Shown piece by piece: positions 17,496 through 25,675 of a stretch of 46,364 bases of DNA; positions within the stretch are counted from its first letter, which is position 1; each line of letters begins with the position of its first letter. The DNA comes from Acidimicrobiaceae bacterium (GTDB lineage: Bacteria > Actinomycetota > Acidimicrobiia > Acidimicrobiales > Poriferisodalaceae). The notes under the pieces were generated by a model that searched no databases, was not told the DNA's origin, and was given only the letters and a program-made list of their open reading frames with translations. The stretch covers positions 1 through 46,364 of the forward strand of contig JAPOPC010000011.1 in assembly GCA_026713105.1 (NCBI GenBank), in the 5' to 3' direction. The position numbers were made by a program, and so were the translations under genes.

Positions 17496-18313
17496 GCGCG
17501 CCGCCCCAGGGCTCTGCGCGCGACAGCCTGCCGGGGGCGGGGGAAGACCTCGTCGCCGCGGCTCGCGACATCGCCACTGCCGCGGGAGCGCTCACGCTGC
17601 GATGGTTCGGCCGGCGCGACCTCGGCGTCACCTGGAAGCGGGACGGGACTGAGGTGACCGAAGCAGACCGGGCAGCCGAACGTCTCGTCCGAGAACGAAT
17701 CGGCGAGCAGTTTCCCGATGACGCGATCTTCGGCGAGGAAGAAGGCGGTGCAATTCGACCGGACGGCCGGACATGGATTGTCGATCCCATCGACGGCACC
17801 CGGGGTTTCGTGCGGGGCGTCCCCCTCTACGCGACCCTCGTGGCGCTGGTGGACCCCTACGGTCCGCTGGTGGGCGTCATCGATCTGCCGGTGCTCAACC
17901 AGACGCTCGTCGCTGGACGAGGCACCGGCTGCTGGCTCGGCGACCACCGCTGCACGGTGAGCGATCACCCCGATCTCCGCGGAGCGCTCGTCAACACCTC
18001 CGACTACAACACCTTTGAGCCCTCCCAATTCGAGGCACTGCGCGCCGCAGGCGCGATGATGCGCACATGGGGCGACGCCTACGGCTACTTCCTCGTCGCA
18101 ACCGGCCAGGCGGAGGCCATGATCGACCCGGTCTGCGAAACGTGGGACTTGGCGCCGATGCCGGTGATCATGTCTGAAGCCGGCGGCGTCTTCACTGACG
18201 TTGCCGGACAGCCCGACTTCCGCAACCGCGCTGGCATTGCTTCCAACGGCTCGCTGCACGCTGCCCTCGTCGCTGCGATGCAATCGCTCCCGGGAGATCC
18301 CGATGGCGGGTGA
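17492..18313 (+). CDS. hisN: Inositol-monophosphatase-family phosphatase, HisN-like
   Basis: A 273-residue Mg-dependent phosphatase. GEEEGG at 81-86 and DPIDGT at 98-103 give the first metal site, and WDLAPMPVIMSEAGG near 215 the C-terminal one. DPIDGTRGFVRGVPLYATLVAL closely resembles the HisN branch, which dephosphorylates histidinol phosphate in histidine synthesis, more than the inositol phosphatases; substrate assignment is therefore likely but not certain. GTG at 17492 overlaps the antiporter stop by four bases. The stop region overlaps the next gene by 11 bases, so the three genes are likely co-translated. No other histidine genes are nearby. Confidence 0.8.
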   Translation: MSAPPQGSARDSLPGAGEDLVAAARDIATAAGALTLRWFGRRDLGVTWKRDGTEVTEADRAAERLVRERIGEQFPDDAIFGEEEGGAIRPDGRTWIVDPIDGTRGFVRGVPLYATLVALVDPYGPLVGVIDLPVLNQTLVAGRGTGCWLGDHRCTVSDHPDLRGALVNTSDYNTFEPSQFEALRAAGAMMRTWGDAYGYFLVATGQAEAMIDPVCETWDLAPMPVIMSEAGGVFTDVAGQPDFRNRAGIASNGSLHAALVAAMQSLPGDPDGG

Positions 18314-19535
18314 AGCACGACGTCGGGCGGAGCTTCGGCTGCCCGAGCGCGATCGCATGCCGCGCTGGGTGCCCCGCGCCATTGGCTTGGCGATGCTCGC
18401 GATCGTGGGCCTGGCCACGGCGGCGTGGCTGCTCGACCGGCTGCGCGATCTGCTGGTGGTGCTGCTGGTGTCGTTGTTCCTCTCATTCGCGATGGAACCG
18501 GCGGTCAACTGGCTGGCGAACAAGGGCCTCAAGCGGGGCCTCGGCACAGCGTGTGTCTTCTTGGCGTCTGCATTGGCCGCAGGGGCTTTCGGAGCGGCCA
18601 TCGCATCGGTGCTGGCTGAGCAGATCACCAAGCTCATCGAAGCCGCGCCCGGCTATCTGGCCGACATCGAGCAGTGGGCTGACGAGCAGTTCGGCTTCGA
18701 GCTCAGCACCGACAACGTGGCAGCGCAGTTCACCGAGGGCGGAACTGCTGCGTCGTTGCTGGGCGACGTGGCGGGCAACTTGGTGTCCGTTGGTTCGGCG
18801 GCAGTCAACGTTGGGCTGCAGCTGTTCACCGTTGCGCTGTTCACGTTCTATCTCGTCGCCGAGGGTCCTCGGCTGCGGCGTCTGGTGTGCTCGGCGCTGA
18901 GTCCGGAACGGCAGACGGCTGTGCTGCGGGGCTGGGAGCTGGCTATCGACAAGACCGGCGGGTACATCTACTCGCGGACACTGCTCGCGATAGCTGCGTT
19001 CTTGGTCCACTGGGCAGCGTTTGCGATCATCGGCGTGCCCTCGCCGCTGCCGCTTGCGATGTGGGTGGGCGTGCTCTCGCAGTTTGTGCCGGTGGTGGGC
19101 ACGTATCTCGCGGGCTTGCTGCCGCTGCTCATCGCACTGCTTGACAATCCGATCTCGGCGATCTGGGTGGTCATCGTGGTGCTGGCGTACCAGCAGCTCG
19201 AGAACTACGTGCTGTCGCCTCGCGTCACTGCTCACACCATGAACATTCATCCGGCGGTGGCATTCGGCTCGGTGCTCGTGGGCGCTGCACTGCTGGGATC
19301 TGTCGGGGCGTTGCTTGCTGTGCCTGCCGCAGCAACCATCCAGGCCTTCGTGTCGACCTACATCTCGCGCCACGAGCTCATCGAATCGGAGATGTTCGAT
19401 ACGCCCCAGGCAGCGCCGGATGAAACTGGCGAGCCGGACGACCCTGGCGAACAGGACGGGCCGGCTTCCGGTGGCCGAGCTGAATCTGCGGATGCAGGTT
19501 CAGCCGCTGAGTCCGATCCGCCGCCAGCAGGCTGA
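18303..19535 (+). CDS. AI-2E family transporter (PerM/YdiK-like permease)
   Basis: A 410-residue membrane protein with an N-terminal pair of helices (residues 20-75), a soluble region with EQITKLIEAAPGYLADIEQW, and a C-terminal helical bundle. YKxxG-like GGYIYSRTLLAIAAF, GVLSQFVPVVGTYLAGLLPLL and LENYVLSPRVTAHTMNIHP are characteristic of the AI-2E transporter family (UPF0118). The substrate is generally unknown; some members extrude autoinducer 2 and others sodium. The last 50 residues are an acidic Pro/Asp/Glu tail. ATG at 18303 lies inside the end of the preceding gene, with GGGAG six bases before it. Confidence 0.87.
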   Translation: MAGEARRRAELRLPERDRMPRWVPRAIGLAMLAIVGLATAAWLLDRLRDLLVVLLVSLFLSFAMEPAVNWLANKGLKRGLGTACVFLASALAAGAFGAAIASVLAEQITKLIEAAPGYLADIEQWADEQFGFELSTDNVAAQFTEGGTAASLLGDVAGNLVSVGSAAVNVGLQLFTVALFTFYLVAEGPRLRRLVCSALSPERQTAVLRGWELAIDKTGGYIYSRTLLAIAAFLVHWAAFAIIGVPSPLPLAMWVGVLSQFVPVVGTYLAGLLPLLIALLDNPISAIWVVIVVLAYQQLENYVLSPRVTAHTMNIHPAVAFGSVLVGAALLGSVGALLAVPAAATIQAFVSTYISRHELIESEMFDTPQAAPDETGEPDDPGEQDGPASGGRAESADAGSAAESDPPPAG

Positions 19536-19549
19536 GTTACCCGCGCGGG

Positions 19550-19725
19550 ATGCCCATCGGTCAGGTGTGGCCCGAGGGCGGGTACGCGCCAGCGTCGCTC
19601 CCGGTCGACGAGATCGACTCCGGTGTGGGGCTGCCAGCGACGGCGCACCAGGTGGTACCGGGGTCCGATACGGCCTGTACAACTTCGTCGCCGAGCCGTG
19701 GCACTGGTCTACCGATGGCGGCTGA
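19550..19725 (+). pseudogene. Remnant of a D,D-carboxypeptidase-like gene (frameshifted)
   Basis: Within the 386-base gap 19536-19921, one frame reads MPIGQVWPEGGYAPASLPVD from 19550 and another reads YGLYNFVAEPWHWSTDGG and stops at 19725. EPWHW is the zinc-site ending of M15/VanY D-alanyl-D-alanine carboxypeptidases. The two pieces would join only after a frameshift near 19640-19660, and the catalytic core expected upstream is absent. The rest of the gap, 19726-19921, shows nothing I can name. The identification rests mainly on the short C-terminal motif. Confidence 0.4.
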
Positions 19726-19921
19726 GTCATCGTCTTTCGGCGAACGGCGCAACGTCGACCGCATTCACTGCGGCCGACGCTCCCTTGTCGATGCTGCTGG
19801 AGGCTCTGGGGCGACCGGGGACTGACTTGCATGAGACTCGTCGGCCCGTTGTACTGAAAGCCGACCGGCATGGTCGCCGCGAGAGGCGACGTCGGATATC
19901 TGCCTTTTACGCTGAGGTTCT

Positions 19922-21364
19922 GTGGTCAACCCGCGGAGAGAGATCCGAGGCCGTCACCCACTGACAGCAGCGGCACTCTCGGCTTTGCTGCCCGGCTTCG
20001 GCCACTTCGGCTACAACAACCGCCGCGCGTACGCGCTCATCATCACCTCGGTCGGCGCCGTGGTGGCTGTACTGGCGTACCTGTCCACGCGCAGCGTGTC
20101 GAGCATGCTGATCTGGAGCGTGAGCCCGTCCCGGCTCCGGCTTGTCATCGTCGGTGCCGTGGTGCTGCTGCTTCTCCGCATCGCGGTTGCCGCCGACGTG
20201 TACATGACTGTCTCGCGGATGCGGCTGTTCAAGGACCAAGGCGCCCTGCGGCTCTGGTCGGTGGTCAGAGTCGTCGTGCTGTTCGCGATCGTCCTGGTGC
20301 CTCATCTGGTCGTCATTCGCTACGCCTCGGCGCAGCTGCACCTGTTGTCCCGGGTCTTCACCGCGGCCGAGACCCAGGCAGCCACTCCGAGTCCCGTCGC
20401 GACCGTGACGGTTCCTGCGGACGCGGGCGTCGCTCCCGAACCACCGCCAGCCCCAGATCCCACGCCGCCGACCTCCACCTCCGTGCCCCGTACCTGGGAC
20501 GGCGCCGAGCGCCTCACCATCGCATTGCTCGGCGGCGATGGCGGATTCGACCGCGTGGGCGTGCGAACCGACACCATCATCGTTGTCTCCATCGATGTGG
20601 ACACCGGCGCAGCGGCAACGTTCAATGTCCCGCGCAACTGGCGGCACCTCACCTTCCCCGACAACTCGCCTGCTGCATCGCGCTGGCCCGACGGCTATCC
20701 GGAGATAGCGAATGAGATCTACGGCCTGGGGCAGAGGATTCCTGAGGCGTTTCCCGAAGTCGAGGATCCGGCAGGCCACGCGATCAAGTCTGCGCTCGCG
20801 GAGCTGACCGGCTTGCCGATCCAGTACTACGTGCTCACCGACATGCAAGGGCTTGTCAAGGCCATCGACCTGTTCGGCGGCGTCGACATTCACGTCACCG
20901 AGTCGATCAATGATCGCATCAGGCCAATAACCGAGGGAGGGCCGCCCATCGACATCGTCGTCGAGCCAGGCGAGCATCACTTCGACGGCCTGACCGCGCT
21001 CGGCTACGTGAGGTCACGCAGAACCAGCTCGGACTATCACCGCATGACCCGGCAGCGATGCGTGGTCGAAGCCCTGATCAACCAGAACTCGCCTTTGGAG
21101 ATAGTCCTGAAGTACCCCGCGCTCACCGGCATCGTCTCCGCGCATGTGCATACCGACATCCCGTTCGACCGCCTGGATGAACTCCTCGATCTCGGCCTCT
21201 CTGTCGACACGTCAAGGATCGTGACCGTCAACTTCATTCCCCCTGAGTTTCCGCGCGGGAGCGCGCCGGTTGCCAAGGTGCGCGCCGCGGTGACACAGGC
21301 TCTGCGGGGCACCGCGGAGGAGGCGAACGCCACATTGGCTGACAGCTGCCAAGCACCGCAATGA
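19922..21364 (+). CDS. LytR-CpsA-Psr (LCP) family cell-envelope ligase
   Basis: A 480-residue LCP protein; members transfer lipid-linked glycopolymers to peptidoglycan outside the membrane. Residues 1-135 hold about four hydrophobic segments rather than the single anchor usual in LCP proteins, followed by a Pro/Thr/Ala-rich linker to about 195. The LCP domain follows: RTDTIIVVSID, NVPRNWRHL, EIYGLGQRIPEA and GYVRSRRTSSDYHRMTRQR contain the Asp and Arg residues used for pyrophosphate and metal binding. The C-terminal tail may be a small LytR_C-like segment. Start is GTG at 19922 with GAGGT close upstream. It converges with the L,D-transpeptidase operon. Confidence 0.85.
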   Translation: MVNPRREIRGRHPLTAAALSALLPGFGHFGYNNRRAYALIITSVGAVVAVLAYLSTRSVSSMLIWSVSPSRLRLVIVGAVVLLLLRIAVAADVYMTVSRMRLFKDQGALRLWSVVRVVVLFAIVLVPHLVVIRYASAQLHLLSRVFTAAETQAATPSPVATVTVPADAGVAPEPPPAPDPTPPTSTSVPRTWDGAERLTIALLGGDGGFDRVGVRTDTIIVVSIDVDTGAAATFNVPRNWRHLTFPDNSPAASRWPDGYPEIANEIYGLGQRIPEAFPEVEDPAGHAIKSALAELTGLPIQYYVLTDMQGLVKAIDLFGGVDIHVTESINDRIRPITEGGPPIDIVVEPGEHHFDGLTALGYVRSRRTSSDYHRMTRQRCVVEALINQNSPLEIVLKYPALTGIVSAHVHTDIPFDRLDELLDLGLSVDTSRIVTVNFIPPEFPRGSAPVAKVRAAVTQALRGTAEEANATLADSCQAPQ

Positions 21365-21370
21365 GCCCCG

Positions 21371-21389
21371 CCGATGGCATTGCCGTCGG
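21371..21389. terminator. Hairpin between convergent LCP and L,D-transpeptidase genes
   Basis: CCGATGGC at 21371-21378 pairs with GCCGTCGG at 21382-21389 (one G-T wobble) around a three-base loop. It begins seven bases after the LCP stop codon and could terminate that transcript or serve both directions. There is no strong T-run. Confidence 0.4.
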
Positions 21390-21429
21390 GCAGGCTCCCG
21401 AAGCGCAGGCCGCAACTGGGACATTGCTC

Positions 21430-22434
21430 CTATTCGATGACGACTACCGGAGTGCCGATGGCCGCCCAGTCGAAGAGCTGCCGCGCCTTGGTGTCCTGCT
21501 GACGCACACAGCCCGCCGAACCGGGCTCGCCCAGATCGTGAATGCTCTGCACGGGGGCGCCCGACAGCGTTCTCGGGATCGAATGGAAACCGATGGCCCC
21601 GCCGTTGCGCCCGTGAGTGAACCGCACCATGTGCTCCATCGTCAGGCTGCCGTCAAGAGAACGCGACCGCACCGACTTGGAAAACACTGCGTACCGGCCG
21701 GGCCCGGGAAGCGAGTGCCTGCCGGTCACGGGATACGTGTCGTACAGGGTGCCGTCGGCCTCGAAGAGCCACACGCGCTGTGCACTGAGGCCGTACGCGA
21801 CATGTGCCACGCCGCTCAGTCCGACACCGGGTGTGGATGTTCCGGCGGCCCACAGCACGGGTCCGCCCGCGTAGCCCACCGCCAGAGTGCCGTCGTCGCG
21901 CACGTTTGCCACTGCCCCCGGCCTGCCGTCTGTACGCGTCTGCCAGATCGGCGCTGCGGCGGGTGCGTTCGCGTCGAGCAGCACGAGGTTTCCGTCGTGA
22001 CGCATTTCGAGCATCGGGTCGGCTGCTCCGCGTGCGTGTTGGCTCCACACCGCGACTGACGCAAAATTGTTGGCGATGAAGCCCAGATCGGCTGCCTGAT
22101 GGCCCGCTCGCACCCCGAACAGCGCTGCGATGTCCGCAGTCGAGACGCCCGCTGTGTCGTAGAGCACGAGACCGCTGCGGCGGCGCAGCTCCAGGCGGTA
22201 GCGGCCGTCGGGCGAACTCATGGATTCGCCCGCCGACAGCCACTCGCCCCCGCTGAGCACGCCGTCGGCGGCCTGGTGCGTCGCGCCTGCCTCGAGCGGC
22301 CCGCCCAGAGTCAGCGCAACGACGACTCCAGTCACGACCGTCACACGGATCGAAATGCGGCGCCATTGACCGAGAGCCGAACCTCGCCGCAGGATCATGG
22401 CTGCATGAGGCCCTTGACCCAGCGGGGATCGCAT
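21430..22434 (-). CDS. Secreted L,D-transpeptidase with bulb-lectin-like domain
   Basis: A 334-residue exported protein with two domains. After a signal sequence (hydrophobic VTVVTGVVVALTLGG), residues about 55-200 look like a B-lectin (bulb-type mannose-binding) domain: MLEMRHDGNLVLLD, then PIWQTRTDGRPGAVANV and DDGTLAVGY with VLWAAGT. The C-terminal part is a YkuD L,D-transpeptidase domain: VWLFEADGTLYDTYPVTGR, MVRFTHGRNGGAIGFHSIP and SAGCVR with catalytic Cys309, plus the expected histidine in QSIHDLG. Such enzymes make 3-3 peptidoglycan cross-links or attach proteins to the wall. Starts at 22458 (GTG), 22434 (ATG, with GGGG six bases upstream) and 22398 (ATG) are all possible. It follows the RCC1-like genes closely. 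Confidence 0.82.
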   Translation of the reverse strand: MRSPLGQGPHAAMILRRGSALGQWRRISIRVTVVTGVVVALTLGGPLEAGATHQAADGVLSGGEWLSAGESMSSPDGRYRLELRRRSGLVLYDTAGVSTADIAALFGVRAGHQAADLGFIANNFASVAVWSQHARGAADPMLEMRHDGNLVLLDANAPAAAPIWQTRTDGRPGAVANVRDDGTLAVGYAGGPVLWAAGTSTPGVGLSGVAHVAYGLSAQRVWLFEADGTLYDTYPVTGRHSLPGPGRYAVFSKSVRSRSLDGSLTMEHMVRFTHGRNGGAIGFHSIPRTLSGAPVQSIHDLGEPGSAGCVRQQDTKARQLFDWAAIGTPVVVIE

Positions 22435-22465
22435 CCCACGCCCCGGGATTGAGCGCACCGCGAGT

Positions 22466-24232
22466 TCACGGCAGTATCACGTCCGCTACTGCGGGAAGCG
22501 ACCGGAATCCCCAGCAGGTCACTCTGCCGTCGGTGCGCAAACCGCACGACACCTTGCCGCCGACTTCGATATCGACGAACGATCCACGCGGCGCGTCGCC
22601 TTCGCCGTCCCGGTTGGCGCCCCAGCACTCGATGCTGCCTCCGCGGTCCAGCGCACACCCGAAATTCTGACCGAGCGACAGGTCGACGAACCGGCCCGAA
22701 GGGGCGTCCTTCTGGCCCTCTATGTTGGCGCCCCAGCACACGATCTGCCCATTTGTGCGTATCCCGCACGAATGGGCGTAACCCACCTGCACGGCTATGA
22801 ATCGGCCGCTTGGAGGGAGCGACTCTCCGTCTCCGTTGGCGCCCCAGCATGCGATGCGGCCGTCGGTTCGCAATGCGCAGGTGTGACCGCCTCCCGCCGA
22901 GAGGCTGGTGAACTGGCCTGACGGCGGGAACGTCGCCCCGTCTCTCGCGCGTCCCCAGCACCGCAGGCTCTTGGCTTCGGTGATGCCGCAGCTGTGCTGC
23001 CAACCCGCAGCGACCGTCGAGAATTTGCCGCTCGGCGGATTGGCCCGACCGTAGGTGGTCCGACCCCAGCAGACGACCCGGCTGCTCGCGTCGAGCGCAC
23101 AGGTGTGGCGGAAACCGGCAGCAACCGCCTGATAGCTGCCGTCTGGCACCTCGGTGCGACCGTCGCGGTGGTCGCCCCAGCACTCGATCTGCCCTGACTC
23201 CAAGAGCCCGCAGATGTGCGCATTGCCCGCCTCCACCGACTCATAGACGGTTCGCGAGGTGCTCACGCCCGGGGCGTCGTCTTGGCGGGCAGAACCGACG
23301 CCTTCGACCAGCCAAGACGCCGAGCCGATGAGCGTCAGGCTCTCGGGATACCAGTCCACCAGAGTCAGCGCGCTCACTTCGGAGACACGGTCCCGATGCG
23401 TGTACAGCACCAAGGTCCCCGGGTCCCCAGCTGCGGCCGCAGCGCCGGCGGCCAATTCGCGCAGGTTGGCTGCATCAACGAGCACGCCGCGGTGCAGTTC
23501 CGCCGGCAGCCGGCCCCCGTTCGCCGCGGCCACGACCTCCACGGGCTCGGAATCCTCATGGCGTTCCAAGGCGCCGGATCCCACCACCTCCTCGATCAGC
23601 GCGCCGCTCGGACACCGGGCTGTCGCGAGCATGCCAGCGAGCACAATGCGCCTGAAGCGGTTGCCCTCGACTGCGGCGGAGACCGCGTCTTCCAGCTTCC
23701 CGCAGCTGGCAAGCAGCAGACCGTCGGCGCCGCCCGACGCGACGACAGCAGCGCCGTGCGCCATGTCAGCGGGCGTCCAGCCGTGAACGATGACAAGCGA
23801 GTCTGGTGACGAAGCTTCGGTGATGCGACGCAGCGCCATCAGGGATGTGCCGACCCGATTGCTGCCGGCGATGCGCTCGATATCAGCCCCTGGCGCCAGC
23901 CCCGCTATTTCCCGCCCCACTGCTGACGACAGCACCGATTCGCCGCCGACCAGCGTGACCTGCTGCGGAACCCGCGCTGCCAAGCTGCCGGCGGCACGCT
24001 CCCCGAGGGCATCGGCGGACTCGGCCAAGACCACCGACGTGCCGCGCTCCGACGCGGCGATGCCCACCGCCACCGCAGTGTCAGCGAGCGACGTCTCGTT
24101 GGCGATCACGACGGCCGCACCGGCGGGACCGCCCGACTCCCCGTCGGAATGCGCCGACGCAGCCGGCGCCGCCAAGGCAGTCACGAGCGCCACAGGAACC
24201 AGAGTCGCCCAACGCAATCGTCTGCTCCCCAT
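22466..24232 (-). CDS. Secreted protein: cell-wall-binding-2-like head and seven RCC1-like repeats
   Basis: A protein of about 588 residues. A Sec signal peptide ends near ALAAPAASA. Residues about 35-320 carry segments typical of the cell wall binding repeat 2 family (CWB2): VTLVGGESVLSSAVGREI followed by ERIAGSNRVGTSLMALRRI, and later SLTLIGSASWLVEGVG. The rest is seven repeats of about 37 residues with the pattern V.AG..H.CGL..DG.I.CWG.N..G...PPSG.F, a bacterial RCC1-like beta-propeller; each repeat has two cysteines. Function is unknown, but wall attachment through CWB2 and ligand or partner binding by the propeller is reasonable. GGAGGG lies ten bases before ATG 24232 and four before GTG 24238, so the ATG is favoured. 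Confidence 0.8.
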   Translation of the reverse strand: MGSRRLRWATLVPVALVTALAAPAASAHSDGESGGPAGAAVVIANETSLADTAVAVGIAASERGTSVVLAESADALGERAAGSLAARVPQQVTLVGGESVLSSAVGREIAGLAPGADIERIAGSNRVGTSLMALRRITEASSPDSLVIVHGWTPADMAHGAAVVASGGADGLLLASCGKLEDAVSAAVEGNRFRRIVLAGMLATARCPSGALIEEVVGSGALERHEDSEPVEVVAAANGGRLPAELHRGVLVDAANLRELAAGAAAAAGDPGTLVLYTHRDRVSEVSALTLVDWYPESLTLIGSASWLVEGVGSARQDDAPGVSTSRTVYESVEAGNAHICGLLESGQIECWGDHRDGRTEVPDGSYQAVAAGFRHTCALDASSRVVCWGRTTYGRANPPSGKFSTVAAGWQHSCGITEAKSLRCWGRARDGATFPPSGQFTSLSAGGGHTCALRTDGRIACWGANGDGESLPPSGRFIAVQVGYAHSCGIRTNGQIVCWGANIEGQKDAPSGRFVDLSLGQNFGCALDRGGSIECWGANRDGEGDAPRGSFVDIEVGGKVSCGLRTDGRVTCWGFRSLPAVADVILP

Positions 24233-24262
24233 CGCCACAGTTCCCTCCGACTCGCCAGCGGC

Positions 24263-25180
24263 CTACACGGGCAGATCGACGCTAACCACAGCCCTGCTGC
24301 CGTGGTCGTACCGCCAGCATTCGAGGCTGCCGTCGGCGCGCAACCCACACCCGTTAGACCCGCCGCCGGACACGGCGGTGAACTTCCCCGACACGGGCGG
24401 ATCGACAACGCGGTCCTCAGGGTCCTCGATTAGTGATTGCATGTCGCCATCCCCTTCCGCGTTCCGCCAGCAGGCGAGGCTGCCGTCGACGCGCAACCCA
24501 CACCCGTCGTTCCAGCCGCCGGACACGGCGGTGAACTTCCCCGACACGGGCAGATCGACGCCGCGCGCGGGAGGGCCGAAGTAATCGGGGTGCCACCAGC
24601 AGGCGAGGGTGCCGTCGACGCGCAACCCACACCCGTTAGACCCGCCGCCGGACACGGCGGTGAACTTCCCCGACACGGGCAGATCGACGCTGACCACAGC
24701 ACCGCTGGAGTAGTCGTACTCCCAGCAGGCGAGGGTGCCGTCGACGCGCAACCCACACCCGTCGTCAGACCCGCTGTCGATCACGGCGGTGAACTTCCCC
24801 GACACGGGCAGATCGACGCTGACCACAGCACCGCTGTCGCGGCGGTCGTAAAGCCAGCAGGCGAGGGTGCCGTCGACGCGCAACCCACACCCGTCGTTCC
24901 ACCAGCCGGCGGACACGGCGGTGAACTTCCCCGACACGGGCAGATCGACGCTGACCACAGCATCGCTGTCGTAGTCGGGCTTCCAGCAGGCGAGGGTGCC
25001 GTCGACGCGCAACCCACACCCCCAGGACCCGCGGCCGGTCACGGCGGTGAACTTCCCCGACACGGGCAGATCGACGCTGACCACAGCATCGCTGTCGCGG
25101 TCGTAAAGCCAGCAGGCGAGGCTGCCGTCGACGCGCAACCCACACGCGCCCCAGCCGCCGCCGGACATGGCGGTGAATCC
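24263..25180 (-). repeat. In-frame tandem repeat array, seven units of 126-153 bp
   Basis: The block CGGTGAACTTCCCCGACACG (plus strand) recurs at 24376, 24529, 24658, 24787, 24919 and 25045, with a diverged copy at 25171. Intervals are 153, 129, 129, 132, 126 and 126 bases, all multiples of three. A second conserved block, GTCGACGCGCAACCCACACC, occurs in nearly every unit. Variation is concentrated in the segments encoding the loop after CW and the residues just after FTAV. This looks like recent unit duplication inside the gene rather than a CRISPR array. Confidence 0.9.
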
Positions 25181-25672
25181 TGCGGCGGCGGGTGGGGCGC
25201 TGACGCTCGCGAATGCGAGCGTGTCGCCCGCGGCGATCTGTTCGGCGACGGCGCCCGCGGCGCGTGCGGTGGCCCAGCGGTCGGCGCCCGCGACGCGGTG
25301 AATGCTGCGGCCGTGCAGCTTGGCGTCGGGCACCGCGGCGAGGCCGCCCACGACGTAGACGCTCTCGGCTGCGCTGTCGAGCAGCGCGACAGACGCGGTG
25401 GGCATGGCTGCGGCGCGTGCTCCGGCGTCGATCAGACATGACGTGTCGAGCACTCCGGCGAGGGTGACGGCGCTGTAGACGTCGGATTGCGCGGCGGGGT
25501 CGGACGCGACGACGACGGCGGTCGCGCCGGCGCAGGCTTTCATGTCTGCGGGCCAGCGGGCACCACCGGACTCAGCAGCGGCGGGCTGCGCTGTCACTGC
25601 CAGCAGCGCGGCGGCTGTGAGCATCGCGCACAGCGCGCCGAGAAGTCGCCTGGGCATGGCGGCTCTGGGCAT
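24263..25672 (-). CDS. Secreted protein: CWB2-like head and seven near-identical RCC1-like repeats
   Basis: A 469-residue exported protein. The signal peptide has a basic start and the hydrophobic LLGALCAMLTAAALLAVTA. Residues about 35-165 resemble a cell wall binding 2 module (VYVVGGLAAVPDAKL then HRVAGADRWATARAAG). Residues 166-469 are seven repeats built on FTAVSGGGSNGCGLRVDGTL followed by ACW, a variable acidic or aromatic stretch and VVSVDLPVSGK. The usual Gly after CW is replaced, so the repeats are a diverged RCC1 form. Repeat DNA is almost identical between copies. AGGAGG eight bases before ATG 25672 fixes the start. It lies 24-30 bases upstream of its paralogue and probably heads the operon. 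Confidence 0.8.
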   Translation of the reverse strand: MPRAAMPRRLLGALCAMLTAAALLAVTAQPAAAESGGARWPADMKACAGATAVVVASDPAAQSDVYSAVTLAGVLDTSCLIDAGARAAAMPTASVALLDSAAESVYVVGGLAAVPDAKLHGRSIHRVAGADRWATARAAGAVAEQIAAGDTLAFASVSAPPAAAGFTAMSGGGWGACGLRVDGSLACWLYDRDSDAVVSVDLPVSGKFTAVTGRGSWGCGLRVDGTLACWKPDYDSDAVVSVDLPVSGKFTAVSAGWWNDGCGLRVDGTLACWLYDRRDSGAVVSVDLPVSGKFTAVIDSGSDDGCGLRVDGTLACWEYDYSSGAVVSVDLPVSGKFTAVSGGGSNGCGLRVDGTLACWWHPDYFGPPARGVDLPVSGKFTAVSGGWNDGCGLRVDGSLACWRNAEGDGDMQSLIEDPEDRVVDPPVSGKFTAVSGGGSNGCGLRADGSLECWRYDHGSRAVVSVDLPV

Positions 25673-25675
25673 GGT

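Noticed and set aside
24376..25180. Regularly spaced repeats that could suggest CRISPR
   Set aside because: Units are 126-153 bases, in frame and coding; spacers are not unique short sequences and no cas gene is near.
24437..25441. Plus-strand open frame with repeated GEGAVDAQPTP-like units
   Set aside because: It is the antisense image of the RCC1-like repeats, which have a signal peptide, a ribosome binding site and a known fold on the minus strand.
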